Positions 1 to 11,880 of a stretch of DNA of 64,000 nucleotides are shown one piece after another (the first letter of the stretch is position 1; the number at the start of each line of letters is the position of its first letter). The DNA is taken from NCBI GenBank assembly GCA_017979445.1, contig CM030711.1, positions 7,347,221 to 7,411,220 on the forward strand. The letters are read 5' to 3'. This DNA is from Akebia trifoliata (taxonomy: Eukaryota; Streptophyta; Magnoliopsida; Ranunculales; Lardizabalaceae). A program made the translations under genes and the position numbers. Under the pieces are notes generated by a model, which did no database searches, was not told the origin of the DNA, and saw only the letters and a list, made by a program, of their open reading frames with translations.

Positions 1-43
1 ATATATACATACATATAATGTAATTATATATCTATTAAGGTAT

Positions 44-243
44 TTTGCTCATTTTTTAATGTATTCTAGGCATTTTATTAAAATCCAACAATAAAAAGTT
101 GTTAAACGAATATCAATTTCTGGCTTATGTGCTTCTGTAATAGACAAGTTTTTGTTGGATGTGACTTTTTAGGCTCTAGACTTCTACTTCTTCCGAAAGT
201 CAGCTTTTCGAGTTGGAGCTGGCTTTTGTAAAGAACAGACCCT
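44..243 (-). repeat. Partial copy of the hAT-like element end
   Basis: This stretch is the inverted counterpart of 44228-44375: a GGGTCTGTTCTTT end followed by a purine/pyrimidine-rich tract of AGAAGTCAGCTCC type. It is the left end of the element described at 44228-45763, here without its right end. The window begins inside it, so its full extent is unknown. No coding potential is seen. Confidence 0.5.
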
Positions 244-358
244 TATCTTTTCAATTACCAAAGTCAAGAGAACGAAGCTTTATGGCCATCATGAGTCATA
301 AATGATAGACATCATGGGAATATGTTATATGATCTGAGTTAATGAGCAAATTATATAA

Positions 359-904
359 ATAAGGAGACTTCTTCTACTACAAGGTAAGTCAGAACACACT
401 ATAATTCTCTACCTCTAAACTTCTTCTCTTTGCTTTGTATTTTCTCAAGTTCTAACTTGATCCTCAGAAGCTTTTTGGCGACACCACACCGATGTATATT
501 CAAGTGAGACCAAAGGAGAAGATGATCGGAAAAACAAAGTCTAGTAAGAGAAGATTGGAGAAAGTGAAAATTCAATACGTAATTCGAGGATCAAAACATC
601 ATCAACAATATAAATCTCGAGGAGTGGGAGATTTGAAAAATTCATTACAAGATCCTAAAGTCTAAACATATCCAAATGGTTTATACAATTTATTGGAACC
701 ACGCACCCAATAAGATGAATCAAACTGGGTTAATCATAGGCCCTATTCCCAAGGGGGGTGAGGCCCATTAAAAGTTTTCAAAATCACCATAATCAAAATA
801 TGAAATATTTGACCTTTAAACCAATAGATCATAATTAAAAAAGCCAAATCCACCTTAATCAAGTTTACAAATACCAAAACTAGACCAATTAATAGAAGTA
901 AAAA
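359..904. repeat. Duplicon flank, non-coding
   Basis: No gene is seen. The sequence from 359 (AAGGAGACTTCTTCTAC) recurs at 28352 with a few differences, and 899 onward recurs at 53124. It is therefore the left margin of the NAC-bearing duplicated block. The short minus-strand reading frame at 743-979 has no recognisable family and is not called. Confidence 0.5.
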
Positions 905-1924
905 CCTAAGTTTCCTCTTCAAAGAAGAAAAAAAGCAAGCATTTATCCAAATAGTAATTAAGTTATCCAACAGTAGCACTATTTTGACTCCAACTTTGGA
1001 GAAAATTAAGTGTACAAAGAGCGAAAATCACATATCATCTCTAAAGAAGATCAACCTCTAAGCCTTTCTCCAAAAAAATGAAGCCCTTTTCTTTGTGGAC
1101 CAATCTCAAACTCTGAGAAAATAAAAGTCACATAATCGAGGCCCTCATCCTGTTTTCCGTAGTTTTGATAATTGATTAGAGGAAAACATTATTTAAGTGT
1201 ACCTAAGTTTTTGTATCACCATCTTCATCAATACGAAATTGTTTGTCATAATTATTTAGCCCATCCTCTATTTTACTAGAATTTTTTCCTTAGGACAAAT
1301 ACTCTATAGAATAAAGAATCTATCAAATAGAGGTCGGTGGCAATATTTGGGGACAAAAATTCTGGTCCAAAATAAGGGGATTCCAAATACCTAGTGAGAG
1401 TCCATGGAACATATCCTTAGCTGTTGTGGCTTCTCATCCAAATAGCCATAACTATCATAGTCAAAATGAGTTCTGACCACTAAAAATCATCAATGAAGCT
1501 GTTCTCTAGTTTTTTGTCTTTTTGACTTTGAGGTTCACCCAGGTGTGAGTAAATATCAATGGACAATGGGTCCCTAAGCCAACAAGATTAGACATTCCAG
1601 TCTCAGGTGTAATAGACCAACACTGCTCTTTAATGGCTTTTGAAAACTCATGTTTTTCAAATCTTGAACAAAGTCACCAACATGTTTTTTATATCTCTAA
1701 GCAAAGCAATTGATTTTCACCTATTTTAAATCTGCTTGAAGTAATTCAATCTTGTATTAATTTATTTTTACTACAATTCTTAACTTTTTTAATGTATATA
1801 TAACATGTTCCCGACCCCTTTTCATTTTCTTTTAGATTTTTCGTATTCTATGTTCTACTTCTTCATTCCTTCCTCCCTTACCTCTCAAATGTATGCATAG
1901 TATACATGTAATTAGAAAAACTCC

Positions 1925-2260
1925 AAGTAGACTATGTTAGTAAGGTTTCCACCATGACTAACACTTATGGACGTGCCACATGGGAAGAAGGGTACCTGGC
2001 TGACTAGTCAGCTTCTACCATGGCTAACAATTATGGGCACGCCACATTGGAAGAAGGGTACCTAGCTGACTATGTTAGGTAGGCCCCCACCATGATCAAC
2101 ACTTATGGGCATTTCATGTGGGAATAGGGTGTGAAAAAAAAAATGAAACAATGAAAAGGATAAAAATCTTCATGGTTCGACACCTATGAGCATGTCACGT
2201 GGGAAGAGGGTGTGAAAAAAATATGAAACAACGAAGAGGATAAAAATCACATAAACACTA
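1925..2260. repeat. Short tandem repeat downstream of the NAC gene
   Basis: Three degenerate units of about 70-75 bp share CACTTATGGGC(G/A), a CCACATGGGAAGAAG box and a CTGACTA(G/T) box. Two longer units follow, ending in GGGTGTGAAAAAAA. The same array recurs near 36770-37020, 37570-37880 and 54070-54390, always inside the NAC duplicon. It is followed by a TTTACGTGGTTCGA stretch resembling motifs common in plant LTR elements, but no LTR boundaries were found. Confidence 0.6.
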
Positions 2261-2858
2261 GGATTTACGTGGTTCGATAAAGCGTCTACATTCACGAAAC
2301 TAATCAAGAACAATCACTTTTTTCTCTAGAGTATTTTTATAACCCTAGAGATCACTATTTATAAAATCACGAGTCGCTTCATCTCCCAAAAAGAAAAGAA
2401 AAAAGCCTTAAAAAAATATTACACAATTACCTAGGGGCTTCACCCCCAAGCCCCTAAGAAGTGGGACTCCTCCCTTTACCCTTGCCTAGTAAAAAATTCA
2501 AGACATTATTTAACCGAAGGGGACCCGGATAGCCAATTACCCTAAACATTGGCAACATCTAGTTTCTCCCAAAGTGCTTGTCAAGATGGGATCCTAACTG
2601 GCTATAGCCAATTTTCTCTACATGAGGGATATTGGTTGATTGGCATGAAGCAACCAAGGATCATGAAACTCTGAAACCATAACTAAATCATAAAGCAAGC
2701 AAGATTTTATTTATTTATATTCTTTTTTATCCCTGCAAATACTTCATTCTTAACAATCAGGTAAAAATCTTCCTCAAACAGATCATAGTGAACACATCCT
2801 GTCCCTGTCGAGGTTCGTAAAAATTCAGGAGACATGGTGTTCCCCAGCTGATACTACT

Positions 2859-3864
2859 TTATTCATTGTTGAAATACCTCGTCTGGTTTGTAAAACTCCA
2901 TTCCATCGTTTCTTGATCAGTATGAAGTTGTAACTGCTCCGTAGGAAATTCTTGGTTGGAACAAGATGATTCTGTCAAACCATAGCTCATAACCGATCCA
3001 TTACGGTCGACCACTTTATTCTTTGCACGACCACTATTTATAATTCTACACAATACCATTTCTTGAAATTGCTTCTAAAATATAGAAGAAAAAAAGAAAT
3101 GTCAACAACCCAAAAAAAAATGTTTCAAGTTCTATGAACTACAAGATAACAAGAATAAAAAAAAAACACCAACCTTGTTCTGTTTGTCATGAATTGGGGG
3201 TAAAGTATACTCGTGCATTATCCATTCAGTGTTCTCTCTGTTGTCCTGTTTGAATATTAGCGCTTGCCTGTGTCCAATCACCTCACCTTTATCACAAATT
3301 TTCTTAACATTACCATGAGTAATCCATCGACCTCTTCCTGCCACAGTTCGATGGGCTGAGTTCGCTGTCTTCTGTTTTCTTAGAACGTAGCAATACCGTT
3401 CTTTAACCTTTTCTTTCACCTCAAGCTCTGAAAAAAAAAAACAAAACCATAAAATTACTTTATTAAAGAATGTGGACCGACAATTTTTTATCAATAATTT
3501 GTAAACTACTTTTGATGGATTTAGAAATTTCAGATTGGGCTGATTTTTTGTGAGGATGATCTTCTCATCATAGAGATCATCCTCACAAAAAATCAGCTCA
3601 ATCTGAAACTTCTAACCCATATTTTGAAAAATAATTGTTTTTTATTTATGTCCCTTGAATCCCCCCCATACTTATATACATTCATACATACATAAACACA
3701 CACATACCTGGGAGATTCCATGGTTCAAAGTCGTAAACGTTGCAATCCTTAATGGGTTTTGATCCAACCTCATCTTGATTTACCTTAGCTATAAGTTTGG
3801 CCAATAAATCTGCATCCGTAGGAGAGAACTTGTAATCTTTGTTTGGAAATATGCAGTCCGACAT
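2859..3864 (-). CDS. Short NAC-domain protein, copy A (3 exons)
   Basis: Spliced gene on the minus strand. Exon 1 is 3708-3864, exon 2 is 3174-3427 and exon 3 is 2859-3074; introns are GT-AG in phases 1 and 0. The product is 208 aa. NAC subdomains A-E can be followed: FSPTDADLL near residue 13, VYDFEPWNLP near 43, a basic RYCYVLRKQK stretch, GRGRWITHG near 85, IGHRQALIF, EWIMHEY near 125, and VLCRI at the start of exon 3. NAC proteins are nuclear plant transcription factors that dimerise through this fold. Two oddities are the unusually short C-terminal tail (about 65 aa after VLCRI) and WITHG in place of the usual WKATG DNA-contact strand. A TATA box lies about 90 bp upstream, and an AATAAA overlaps the stop codon. 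Regulatory targets cannot be inferred. Confidence 0.85.
3463..3667. mobile_element. Half palindromic miniature element in NAC-A intron 1
   Basis: This is a hairpin lying wholly in intron 1. A GGGCTGATTTTTTGTGAGG arm ending in GATGATC pairs with the reverse-complement arm starting GATCATCC, with a loop near 3573. The right end (ATGTCCCTTGAA then C-run) matches the end of the complete element at 57950-58360, so about half of that element remains. The same half copy is in NAC-C (55658-55856) but not in NAC-B, so it predates the A/C split. Confidence 0.75.
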
Positions 3865-3954
3865 TGATGGACACTAACAGCTTACTACTCTTCTTCTCTG
3901 TCTCAAATGCCAATTAAGGTAAGAGATATAAGTTGAGAGAGTTAAATTTAGCTC

Positions 3955-3962
3955 CTTTTATA
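3955..3962 (-). promoter_or_regulatory. TATA box of NAC copy A
   Basis: TATAAAAG on the minus strand, about 90 bp upstream of the start codon and conserved in position in copies B (40035-40042) and C (56145-56152). It implies a 5' leader of roughly 60 nt. Confidence 0.6.
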
Positions 3963-4699
3963 CTACTTCAAAGATTTACTGTTTTTCAAACTCCAAATCC
4001 AACTTCATAAGGTTGAGTTAGAGTTAGAGTTTGATGGATCTGGATCACAAACTTAGATTCTAATAAGGGCCCAATATTCTCAATAACTTATTGAACCAAT
4101 TTTGAATCCTTCCGATCCCATAACCCAATCCGGTAATGTGTTGAAATATACCAACTAATGCAAATCTAACCTTATTTACAAATGTTCAATTTGGTAGATA
4201 ACTTAGAGTTATAATCTACAATAAATTTTATCAAGTTGACTTAGTCAAATGGTTTCAGCGAGTTTGAGGGACTGAGTGTTCAAAATCCAAGTAGACTCAA
4301 CGAGTTATAAAGTCTGAACTCAGAAATCAAAACTATATATTGGGCCCAAAGAAAGTGGGACAACGAATTACTCTACTAGGTTGAGATCTTGAGATAAGAG
4401 GGACCGAAAAAAATAAAAACAGAATTTCTAAAAATCAGTACCAAACTTCAAGGGATTGGTACAGCATAAGAAATAGTAACGAAATCATAGGGATTAGTAT
4501 TAGTAATAAAATTCTAGGGATTAGCAAAATTTATATTAAAGAAATCTAGGGATCACCAATTAATTAAAGGGGAAGTATTCAATAAAAACCTGTCAAAATG
4601 AACTCAGAACTGGCAAGTGCTGTTTGGAAAACGCCATTAGGTTTTGGTTATTTTCAAATTAAATCCCAAGATTACCCCCTTCACCAAAACCGCGTTTGT

Positions 4700-5224
4700 T
4701 ATTGTTATTTTTTTTTTTTTAATTTTATTATTTATCTTAGGGGACAATTTTAAATAAAAATCTATAATAAATAATATGTTTAACAACTTTTAAAACTAAA
4801 AAAATATTAAATGAACCATAAAACTAACAATATAAGAAAAATGATAGATTTTTTTATTTTTTATTTTGGTTTAAAGAAACACCATAAAAAACACCACTCA
4901 AATAAGCGGTTTTGGTGAAGGGGCAATCTCGGTATTTAATTGAAAAATAATAAAGAAAATGCCAATTGAAATGGCGTTTCTAAAAACGCCACTTTGTCCG
5001 TTCTGGGTTCCGAACCAGATCCATCGGAACCAAACCAACCCAAATCGAACTGAAGTCGATTTGGTTCTATTCGGTTCTATGAGTTGCCAAAATTCTATAA
5101 ATTGTAAGTTACATTTTTTAATGAAAAAATAAACATAAAATAAATCACTAATCTATTCATAGAAAATCATTAGTTTATGCATAAAAGATCATTAAACTAT
5201 GTTCTAACTACTAAAATAATTCAT

Positions 5225-5227
<3 letters not shown>
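4700..5227. other. AT-rich intergenic stretch, upstream of NAC-A
   Basis: No gene. It holds a poly-T run near 4707-4721 and an imperfect inverted pair: an AAACGCCATT box near 4628 against AATGGCGTTT near 4970, and CCCCTTCACCAAAACCGC near 4676 against GCGGTTTTGGTGAAGGGG near 4905. This makes a degenerate foldback element of about 400 bp. The corresponding part of copy C is at 56940-57300. Confidence 0.5.

Positions 5228-5270
<43 letters not shown>
5228..5270. repeat. (TA)n microsatellite; empty target site
   Basis: About twenty TA repeats between AACAAATA and TTGCATAAGGGTTCGG. The paralogous position in copy C (57536-59046) has the same flanks but contains four palindromic elements, so this is the unoccupied state. 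Confidence 0.9.
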
Positions 5271-5271
<1 letters not shown>

Positions 5272-6488
5272 CATAAGGGTTCGGTTCTCGATTTGGTTCG
5301 GTTCTATACAAGCTTGATTCGAAAACTGAACCAAATTGATCAGTTCTCCATTTTTATAACCCTAGAACTGAACTGCAACTTTTTCCCAACCGAACCAAAC
5401 CATCTCAAAGCTATTGGTTTGGTTCGGTTCTCGATCTACTTTTGACAACTTGGGAGTCTTGGAACACTATAAATACCAAAAGTTCAAAGCCAAGAAACAT
5501 ATCTACAATTGGTTAACTTTAATCCTAGTTATGTTGTTGTTTTTTGTTTTTTGTTTTTTTGTTTTTTTGTTTTTTTTAATCTCTTCTATATCTCAATTGA
5601 TTTAAGGGTCTTGTTAACATGTACCCTAAGGGCACACAGTAAAATGCAATAAATACACTCTGAAAATTGGAATGTGAGGGTATTTTTGTAAAAAATAATT
5701 TTTTTAAGGTCATTTTTGTTACAAGTCCAATTTCCAAAGTTTATTTATTGCATTTTTACACATGCCCTAAGGCCTAAGGGCACACGTTAATAAATCAAAT
5801 AAAATCCTTGATTTAATATGCTTCTAGTTCATTAATCTTTATTTTGTTTATTTTGCAAAATTTTGAAACTACATCTTGGAATCTAATCTTAACGAATTCG
5901 CATTGTTGGGATGTGAAGGGAAGTAACTGGAAACCAAGGAGGTGTTGGATTGCGCTTAGCTATTTTGTTGATGCTCTCTCACTCGGGTAAAGAAGAATAA
6001 GAAGATTGAGGACAACTGTATTTTAGGCTTTAAACTTGGGCATAGTAATTTTGGGTCAATTAAAATTTGCCAAAGTAGCGCCAACGATTCTGTGATAGGG
6101 GGGTGTATATCAGAGAAGAGCATTATATTATCATGACTCGTTGAAAAATTAATGTGTAATCTCAAATAAATTTAGAGTGTCATGTCAATATTTTTTTAAG
6201 TAGAAAAAGGACATTTGTCATGTAAAAAAGTAGATTCCTCCAAAATTTTGAAGTACAGCTGAGTCAAAGTCGACTTGTATTACATGTCACAACTTATAAA
6301 TTTACACTTTGCAACATACAACAAGTTACGTAAAAAGTCTCAAATGATCTATATTATTGACAGTTTCGACTCGTCAAAAAAGAAATTGACAATGAAAAAT
6401 TCGATGCCAATTCGATCCCTTGGTCTGTTGAATATTATGAAATTTGACGGCCTAGGGCTGTCAAATTTGGGCTTTTTCATATTGAAAC

Positions 6489-6928
6489 TAAGGGGTCTTT
6501 ATTCTCTTTGAAATGTCGTCCCCACCCATTTTTTCTAATTCTACACACCGCCCTTTCTTGAAATTGCACCTAAAATACAAAATACAAAATGTTTATAAAA
6601 AAAATATGTCCAAGTTATCTTTAAAAAAAAAAAAGAAAAAGAAAGGGAAATTGCACCAACCTTATTGTATTGGTCTATAACTGGCAGTAAAGGGTACTTG
6701 TGCATCATCCATTTGGTTTTCATGTCATTTCTAGATGTTTTATCGTCATTTTTGTAGTGATAAAACACTAGCCCTTGCATGCATCCAATCAACTTTTGTT
6801 CTTCATCATGAATATTACCATTAGTATTCCACCAACCTCTTTCTTTGACTAGTCGATTGGGTCTGGACCCATTTATCTCGAAACATAGTAGTATTGTTCT
6901 TTAATCTCTACTTCCATGCTTTCAAATC
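6489..6928 (-). pseudogene. NAC relic: exons 2 and 3
   Basis: Exon 2 (6928-6661) and the start of exon 3 (6569 downward) of a NAC gene are recognisable, with both splice borders in the same places as in the intact copies. Exon 2 gives a KEQYYYVSR stretch, then a TAA stop, then a frame change, then GWWNTNGNI, IGCMQGLVFYH and KWMMHKYPL, which correspond to subdomains C and D. Exon 3 gives VQFQERAVCRI. No exon 1 is seen upstream. The stop and frame change make it non-functional. It lies about 2.6 kb upstream of copy A and has a more decayed counterpart at 61770-62260. Confidence 0.75.
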
Positions 6929-7502
6929 CTAAAATCAGTACAATACATTGAAGGTTGATAAAAACTTGAAAGAAGGAGAAGTAGAAAAAAAAGGAAAAGT
7001 AGTCTCAATTCTCAAAGATTATTTATTTATTTATTTAAATAATGACCAAAATGTGTCCCTATAGAAAATTCAGACCATTTGAGACTCATTTTTTAAAACA
7101 TTGTACCTTTTAAAACACAATTTGTAAAATGCCTAATATACTGTTTTAAAGCTTTAAAGACATTTTGATGAATATTTGAGATACCCTAATGTTTTAAAAT
7201 TGATGACATGCCCCTTGACCTTGGCCTTCTCTTATTGAGATATGGAAAATGATATAAAAACCTTGATTTTTCTTGCCTAAACCAATCATCTTCAATCTCT
7301 TAGATGATGATCATGATAGTGACGGTGATGATGATGATTTTTAATTTGTCTATAAGAGAAGACTGAGATTAAGGGCATGGTCTCAGTTTTAAGACATATT
7401 TATATTATCCACCAAAACAAGGTGGAGCCACAAGTTATGGAAAGGAACCACTAGTGCTTTAAGAGTCGTTTTAGGCAATTTAATAAAAGGTTGGGATCCG
7501 TT

Positions 7503-7698
7503 GACTCTTAATAATGACTCATGAAAAAAAAACACATAATCCCAATCCTTCAAACACAAAATCCAATGGTTGAGATTTATGAGTATCTTGATAACACAAA
7601 TCTCGAAGATATTTATCCCGAGGATAAATCTCAACGATGGATTTTGCATTTAAAGGGTTGGGATCATGTGTTTTTTAATGAGTCATTATTAGGAGTTG
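7503..7698. mobile_element. Foldback element (second palindromic family), complete
   Basis: Two arms of about 80-95 bp in inverted orientation. The left arm starts with ACTCTTAATAATGACTCATG and the right arm ends with AATGAGTCATTATTAGGAGT. Because of the symmetry both strands show short, similar reading frames, which are artefacts. The copy at 62825-62977 lacks the outer right arm. Confidence 0.7.
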
Positions 7699-7900
7699 AT
7701 TTTAAAAGTCATTATAAGTGTAATATCTAAAAAATGGATCTCAAAAGATTTATATTTTCTACCAAGAGAACTTTTGATTCATATTTTTGGATCCTTCCAA
7801 TCCGATAACCCAGTCCGGTAATTTGTTGAAATATACCAACTAATGTATATCTGACCTTATTTACAAATGTTCAATTTTTTAGATAGCTTAAAGTTATAAC

Positions 7901-9720
7901 CTGAATTGAAAAATGGAAGACCCGGATGGACTTAATTAGGAGCATGGGCAATCCTTTGCACACAAGATAACAATGACAGGAGATTGACCGGTCAAGGTTG
8001 AGTGATCAACACCTAAGGGGTTGAGGATCTATTTAATTGAGCTCCTTCGGGATCCCTTATTCGAAAGAAACTAGATCTATTCATTTAGTTGTTATTATCG
8101 GATCAATTCACGACAAGGACATTTTTTCTTTGATTAGATTTACAAAGATAAAAGTTTTCTTTTTCTTATACTTATATATATTCAGATTATTTAGTTCAGT
8201 TATGTTTTGCTTTATTTACATTTCATGTCATCAAAGTATAATTCCCGATGATGTTAGTAATATTTTTGGTGGTAGACCACTCTCCGAGAAACTAATTATC
8301 TTAGATGAAAGCCTTAGTTTTCCAGGCCATGACCCGGTGTGGGTTAAATTCATATGCCAAAGGTTGTTTAAGTCAAGTGTAAGGTAGGGTCATTCTTTGT
8401 AGAGGGCACCAACCGGAACGGCTTTAATACCCTGAGGATATGAAGTAGAGGCAACTCCTTATTATGGATTCAAGGAAGAAGGCTTGTGGACTCCCTTTCG
8501 GCACTTTCAATCGAGTGTAGCGAAGGGTCGATGTAATTGAGCTCAAGCCCCGAGTGGAACAACTTATTGCCATAATAACTGCACTAACATAACAACTCAA
8601 ACAATTAGATACAAGATAATCTCCTCTTAGCTTTCTTCTTGCCGAGACTATAATAAATAAGACTTTTCTTTTCATTTTATCTGATTATGATATTATTATA
8701 TGATTATTGGATGATCTTTTTTATTCAACGATGGCAATTTAAACTGCTTTAAGGATTTGATGAAACAGAACTTGGTAAGTCTCTTTCTTTTATATTTAAG
8801 AACAAGCCCGTATTGGATTTTTGAATATTCATAATAATCATTAAAATCAAGAATCCATATCCACAAACTTCATGCTTTAATGTTTTTTGGTAAGCAAGAC
8901 TTTTACATTGTGTTTGAATTAAAAGAAAAAGTGAGAAGAGGAGAGAAAATAATGAGTTTCTCTCCATTTCTCTTGTTTGAATTGTTAAGTGGTCAGAGAA
9001 GAGAAAAGAATTAAAAGAGGAGAAAATGTGAGTTTTCTTTCTCTCCAAAAATAGAGAGAAATCATTTTAAAATATTTTATAATTCCTCTATCCCAAATCT
9101 TTTTTAAGATATTTTAAAGTTCTAGAATTGTCATCATCCCCCTTCAAGATTCCTTGTGACGCAAGCAATCAATCAACTTTATTTATGACTCGTAGTTATT
9201 TTCCACATTTTGCTTTTAGAAGCTGTATATCAAATGCATGGGACCCACATGTAACAAGTTAGAAATGGCTGGCACATGTAGTAACCCAATGGACCCCTAC
9301 AATGCTCCACCAAACCCAAATTTCCAGCATAACTCCATCTTAGAACCCAAATTTATAACTCCATCTTAAATTACGGGTTAAGAACAATGTCCCGTTCTAA
9401 AATTATGGGTCAAGAACAATGATTTTGATTTAGATTTACATTTAGATTTAGAGTAGGGATCTAGAACGGCGTCCCACTCCTAGCTAAGGTTAGTTTGCAC
9501 CCCTATGCCACGCGGCATTTTTGGTGACCCACTGACCTACTGGATTTGTGGTCCATCCCTTGGTGAATATACACTGAAAAGATTAGTTTGATTGGTGATG
9601 TGCATCCATTAGTTATAGTATTGTCTTAAGAGTGATTTATAATCGTCGCATTTAATTTTTCTTTTCAAGAGCTTAGATCTAATGGATACAAGTTATCAAA
9701 CACTATGAGTTTTGGTACGT
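7901..9720. other. Intergenic stretch between NAC relics
   Basis: No gene that I can support. The open frame at 8037-8387 has no recognisable domain. The 8400-8640 part is less AT-rich than its surroundings and may be transposon-derived. A (GA)-rich tract of AGAGAAGAGAAAAG type lies near 8930-9060. The sequence at 9130-9290 recurs in degenerate form at 15500-15650. Confidence 0.4.
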
Positions 9721-10763
9721 GGGTTGCAATATTCTATAATTTGTAAGAAATATTTTTTCATGAACGAAACAAACATGTAATAAACATAAAATTTCATACA
9801 ATAAATCACTAATCTATCCATAAAAAGTTATTAGTTTATCCATAAAAGATCATTAATCTATGTTCCAATTCCTAAAATAATTCATAATAATTGTTATATA
9901 GATATATACTTATTTATTGTATAAGGATTCGATTCTCGGTTTGATTTGATTTTATACAAGCTTGATCCAAGAACCAAATCAAATTGATCAATTCTCCATT
10001 TTTGTAACCCCGAACAGAACTACAACTTGTTCCAAATCAAATCAAAGTACCCCTAAACTATCGGTTTGGTTCGGTTATCGATTTAAACCAAACCAAGTTG
10101 CACACCTACCGGTATACATACAGAGTCAACTTAAAATTCAATAGAGTCAGTCCCCTTGACTTACTTCAAGGCTCTAATCAGAACCCATATTACATAGGGT
10201 CCCTAGCAGATTCTAGACGGTTTGGATCCTTATTGGAATCCAAATCCTTGACTAGAGTCATGGACTCAAGTTATTGGATCACAAATGGATCAGATTTTAG
10301 TTGTGATCCAATTCATCAACACAACTGGAGAGAGATTTATAGTCCCAATGAATAATTATGAATAATCAAATATGGTTACATTTTTATCCCCCACACTCAA
10401 AAAATTTATTTTCTTTACGATTTTTTAAGGAGGTTGAAGATGATGGATTTTGATAAGAAATTTAAAAATATAATTTGTATATTTTTTAAAAATTTCCCAA
10501 ATTTGTTATGAAATTATCTAGAATATATTTACTCAAATTAAACCCTACCTAATGATTCTGAATCCAAAATTGATTAATTACAAAGTGAGAAATGTTGACC
10601 AAAACAAAAATAACATGCAAACAAATATTTGTTGGATCAGAAATTTAGAATGGACCCTACAAGGTGGTCCAGGGTAATAGATTTGCCGTGCCTCGAAAAG
10701 TTATAATAATTATTGTTTTGCAAGATTGATATGAGTTCCGGATTCAAACATTCTTCTTCATCG

Positions 10764-10982
10764 TCAAAATAATCTAGAGGACTGGCTTGATTCGATGTAG
10801 CCTTGATCATCAGTATGATGTTGTTGTTGTTCTTTTGGTTGCTCAAATTTGTTTGCTTTGTTGAATCGCCTCTGTCGTTTTCCATCTCTTTCTTCCAAAT
10901 GATTCACCACTTCATTCTCTTCAGAACATTTTGAATGCTCACTCATTCTAATTCTACACAACACCCATTATTGGAATTGCTT
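10764..10982 (-). pseudogene. NAC relic: exon 3 only
   Basis: The acceptor TTTTAG is followed by a reading frame giving K-Q-F-Q, a TAA stop where the intact genes have Glu, then WVLCRIRM and a polar tail (NHLEERDGKRQRR, EQPKEQQQ). The LEERD-KRQ tail matches the longer exon 3 of NAC copy B. No exon 1 or 2 is found within the next 2 kb. The sequence upstream (11000-11340) resembles intron 2 of the 13.2-14.3 kb gene, so exons 1-2 were lost after duplication. Confidence 0.75.
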
Positions 10983-11354
10983 CTAAAATACCAAACATAA
11001 AGGAAAGTCAAAACCAAAAAATACATGGATATCAAATTTAAAGAGAAATTATCGATAATAAAAAATAAAAATAAAAATCATTGGATTTCTAATAATTTTA
11101 ATATGCTACTTTGGGGGTCAATCTATAATGAATATATCTACAGAGTAGGCAAAGTGTCATTGTCAATTTTTTTTACCAAAAAGAAAATACTTTTCGAAAT
11201 CACTAAAATACCCCCTTTAATATTTTACTATAACATTACATTTTTGGGAAGGATATTTTTAAATTTAACTTGGTTTTTTTTTGTAGTTGGTAAAAAAAAA
11301 AAAATAATTTCAATTATAATGAATAGAGTGCTAAAAGCCTAAAAGGGGAATCTC

Positions 11355-11880
11355 CAAATAAGTTTGTTTGGTCATAAACTGTTACTTTTTAAGTCTCCAA
11401 ATCCAAGTTTTGCACTTAAAAAGCAACTCCCCACAAATCCAAACTTCAAACTCCTACTCTATCTTATGTCCAATAAGCTTGGTTGATCATAAATCACTAC
11501 TTTTTTTTTTTTTTTTTTTTTTCACTCTCCAAATTAAAGTTTTGCACTTGAAAAACATCTCCCAACAAACCCAAATTTCAAACTCCAACTCCATCTTATA
11601 TGCATGTCCAATAAATTTGGTTGATCATAAATCACTATTTTTTTCTTTTTTTTTCACTCTCCAAATTAAAGTTTTGCCCTTGAAAAGCATCTCCCCGACA
11701 AACCCAAATGTCAAACTCTAATTCAAGCTTATATATATGTCCAAATAAGTTTGATTGATCGTAAACCACTACTTTCTTTTCTCACTCTTCAAATTAAAGT
11801 TAAGAACTCTAACTCCATCTTTTATATCTGATAAGTTTGATTGATAATAAATTACTACTTTATTGGATCTCCAAATCCAA
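11355..11880. repeat. Tandem array, about 90-140 bp unit, 5 units
   Basis: Each unit contains AATAAG(T/C)TTG(G/A)TTGATCATAAA, a poly-T stretch, CTCCAAATCCAAG or a variant, TTTTGCACTTGAAAA, and AACTCCAACTCCATCTTAT. Unit length varies mainly through the poly-T tract. Related arrays lie at 41236-41580 and 47480-48350. The CTCCAAATCCAA...CACTTCAA part resembles sequence just upstream of the NAC TATA boxes (about 40078 and 56180). Confidence 0.8.

Larger units (their letters stand above)
905..7900. repeat. NAC-bearing segmental duplicon, copy A
   Basis: This block of about 7 kb is colinear with 53128-57548 plus 59040-63230 (copy C), and partly with 28352-28974 plus 34882-40460 (copy B). Shared landmarks in order are: the AAGAAAAAAAGCAAGC tract near 928, a 70-90 bp tandem repeat near 1930-2230, the NAC gene, a diverged poly-T/TA stretch near 4700-5270, the NAC exon 2-3 relic, and the foldback element near 7500. 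Homology to copy C ends about 7900, where copies B and C continue colinearly and A departs into other sequence. Confidence 0.8.

Noticed and set aside
2250..2450. TTTACGTGGTTCGA stretch as an LTR
   Set aside because: Similar motifs occur in plant LTR elements, but no TG...CA borders, target duplication or primer site was found here or in the copies at 37060, 37910 and 54410.
7389..7730. Mirror-image frames on both strands with similar peptides
   Set aside because: They are caused by the two arms of a foldback element, not by two genes.
8037..8387. Open frame of 116 aa
   Set aside because: No domain, no splice or promoter context, hydrophobic low-complexity middle, and not found again in the paralogous blocks.
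11025..11342. Open frame of 105 aa, Lys/Ile/Phe-rich
   Set aside because: It lies in AT-rich sequence homologous to intron 2 of a NAC gene, and the copy at 47160-47460 does not keep it open.
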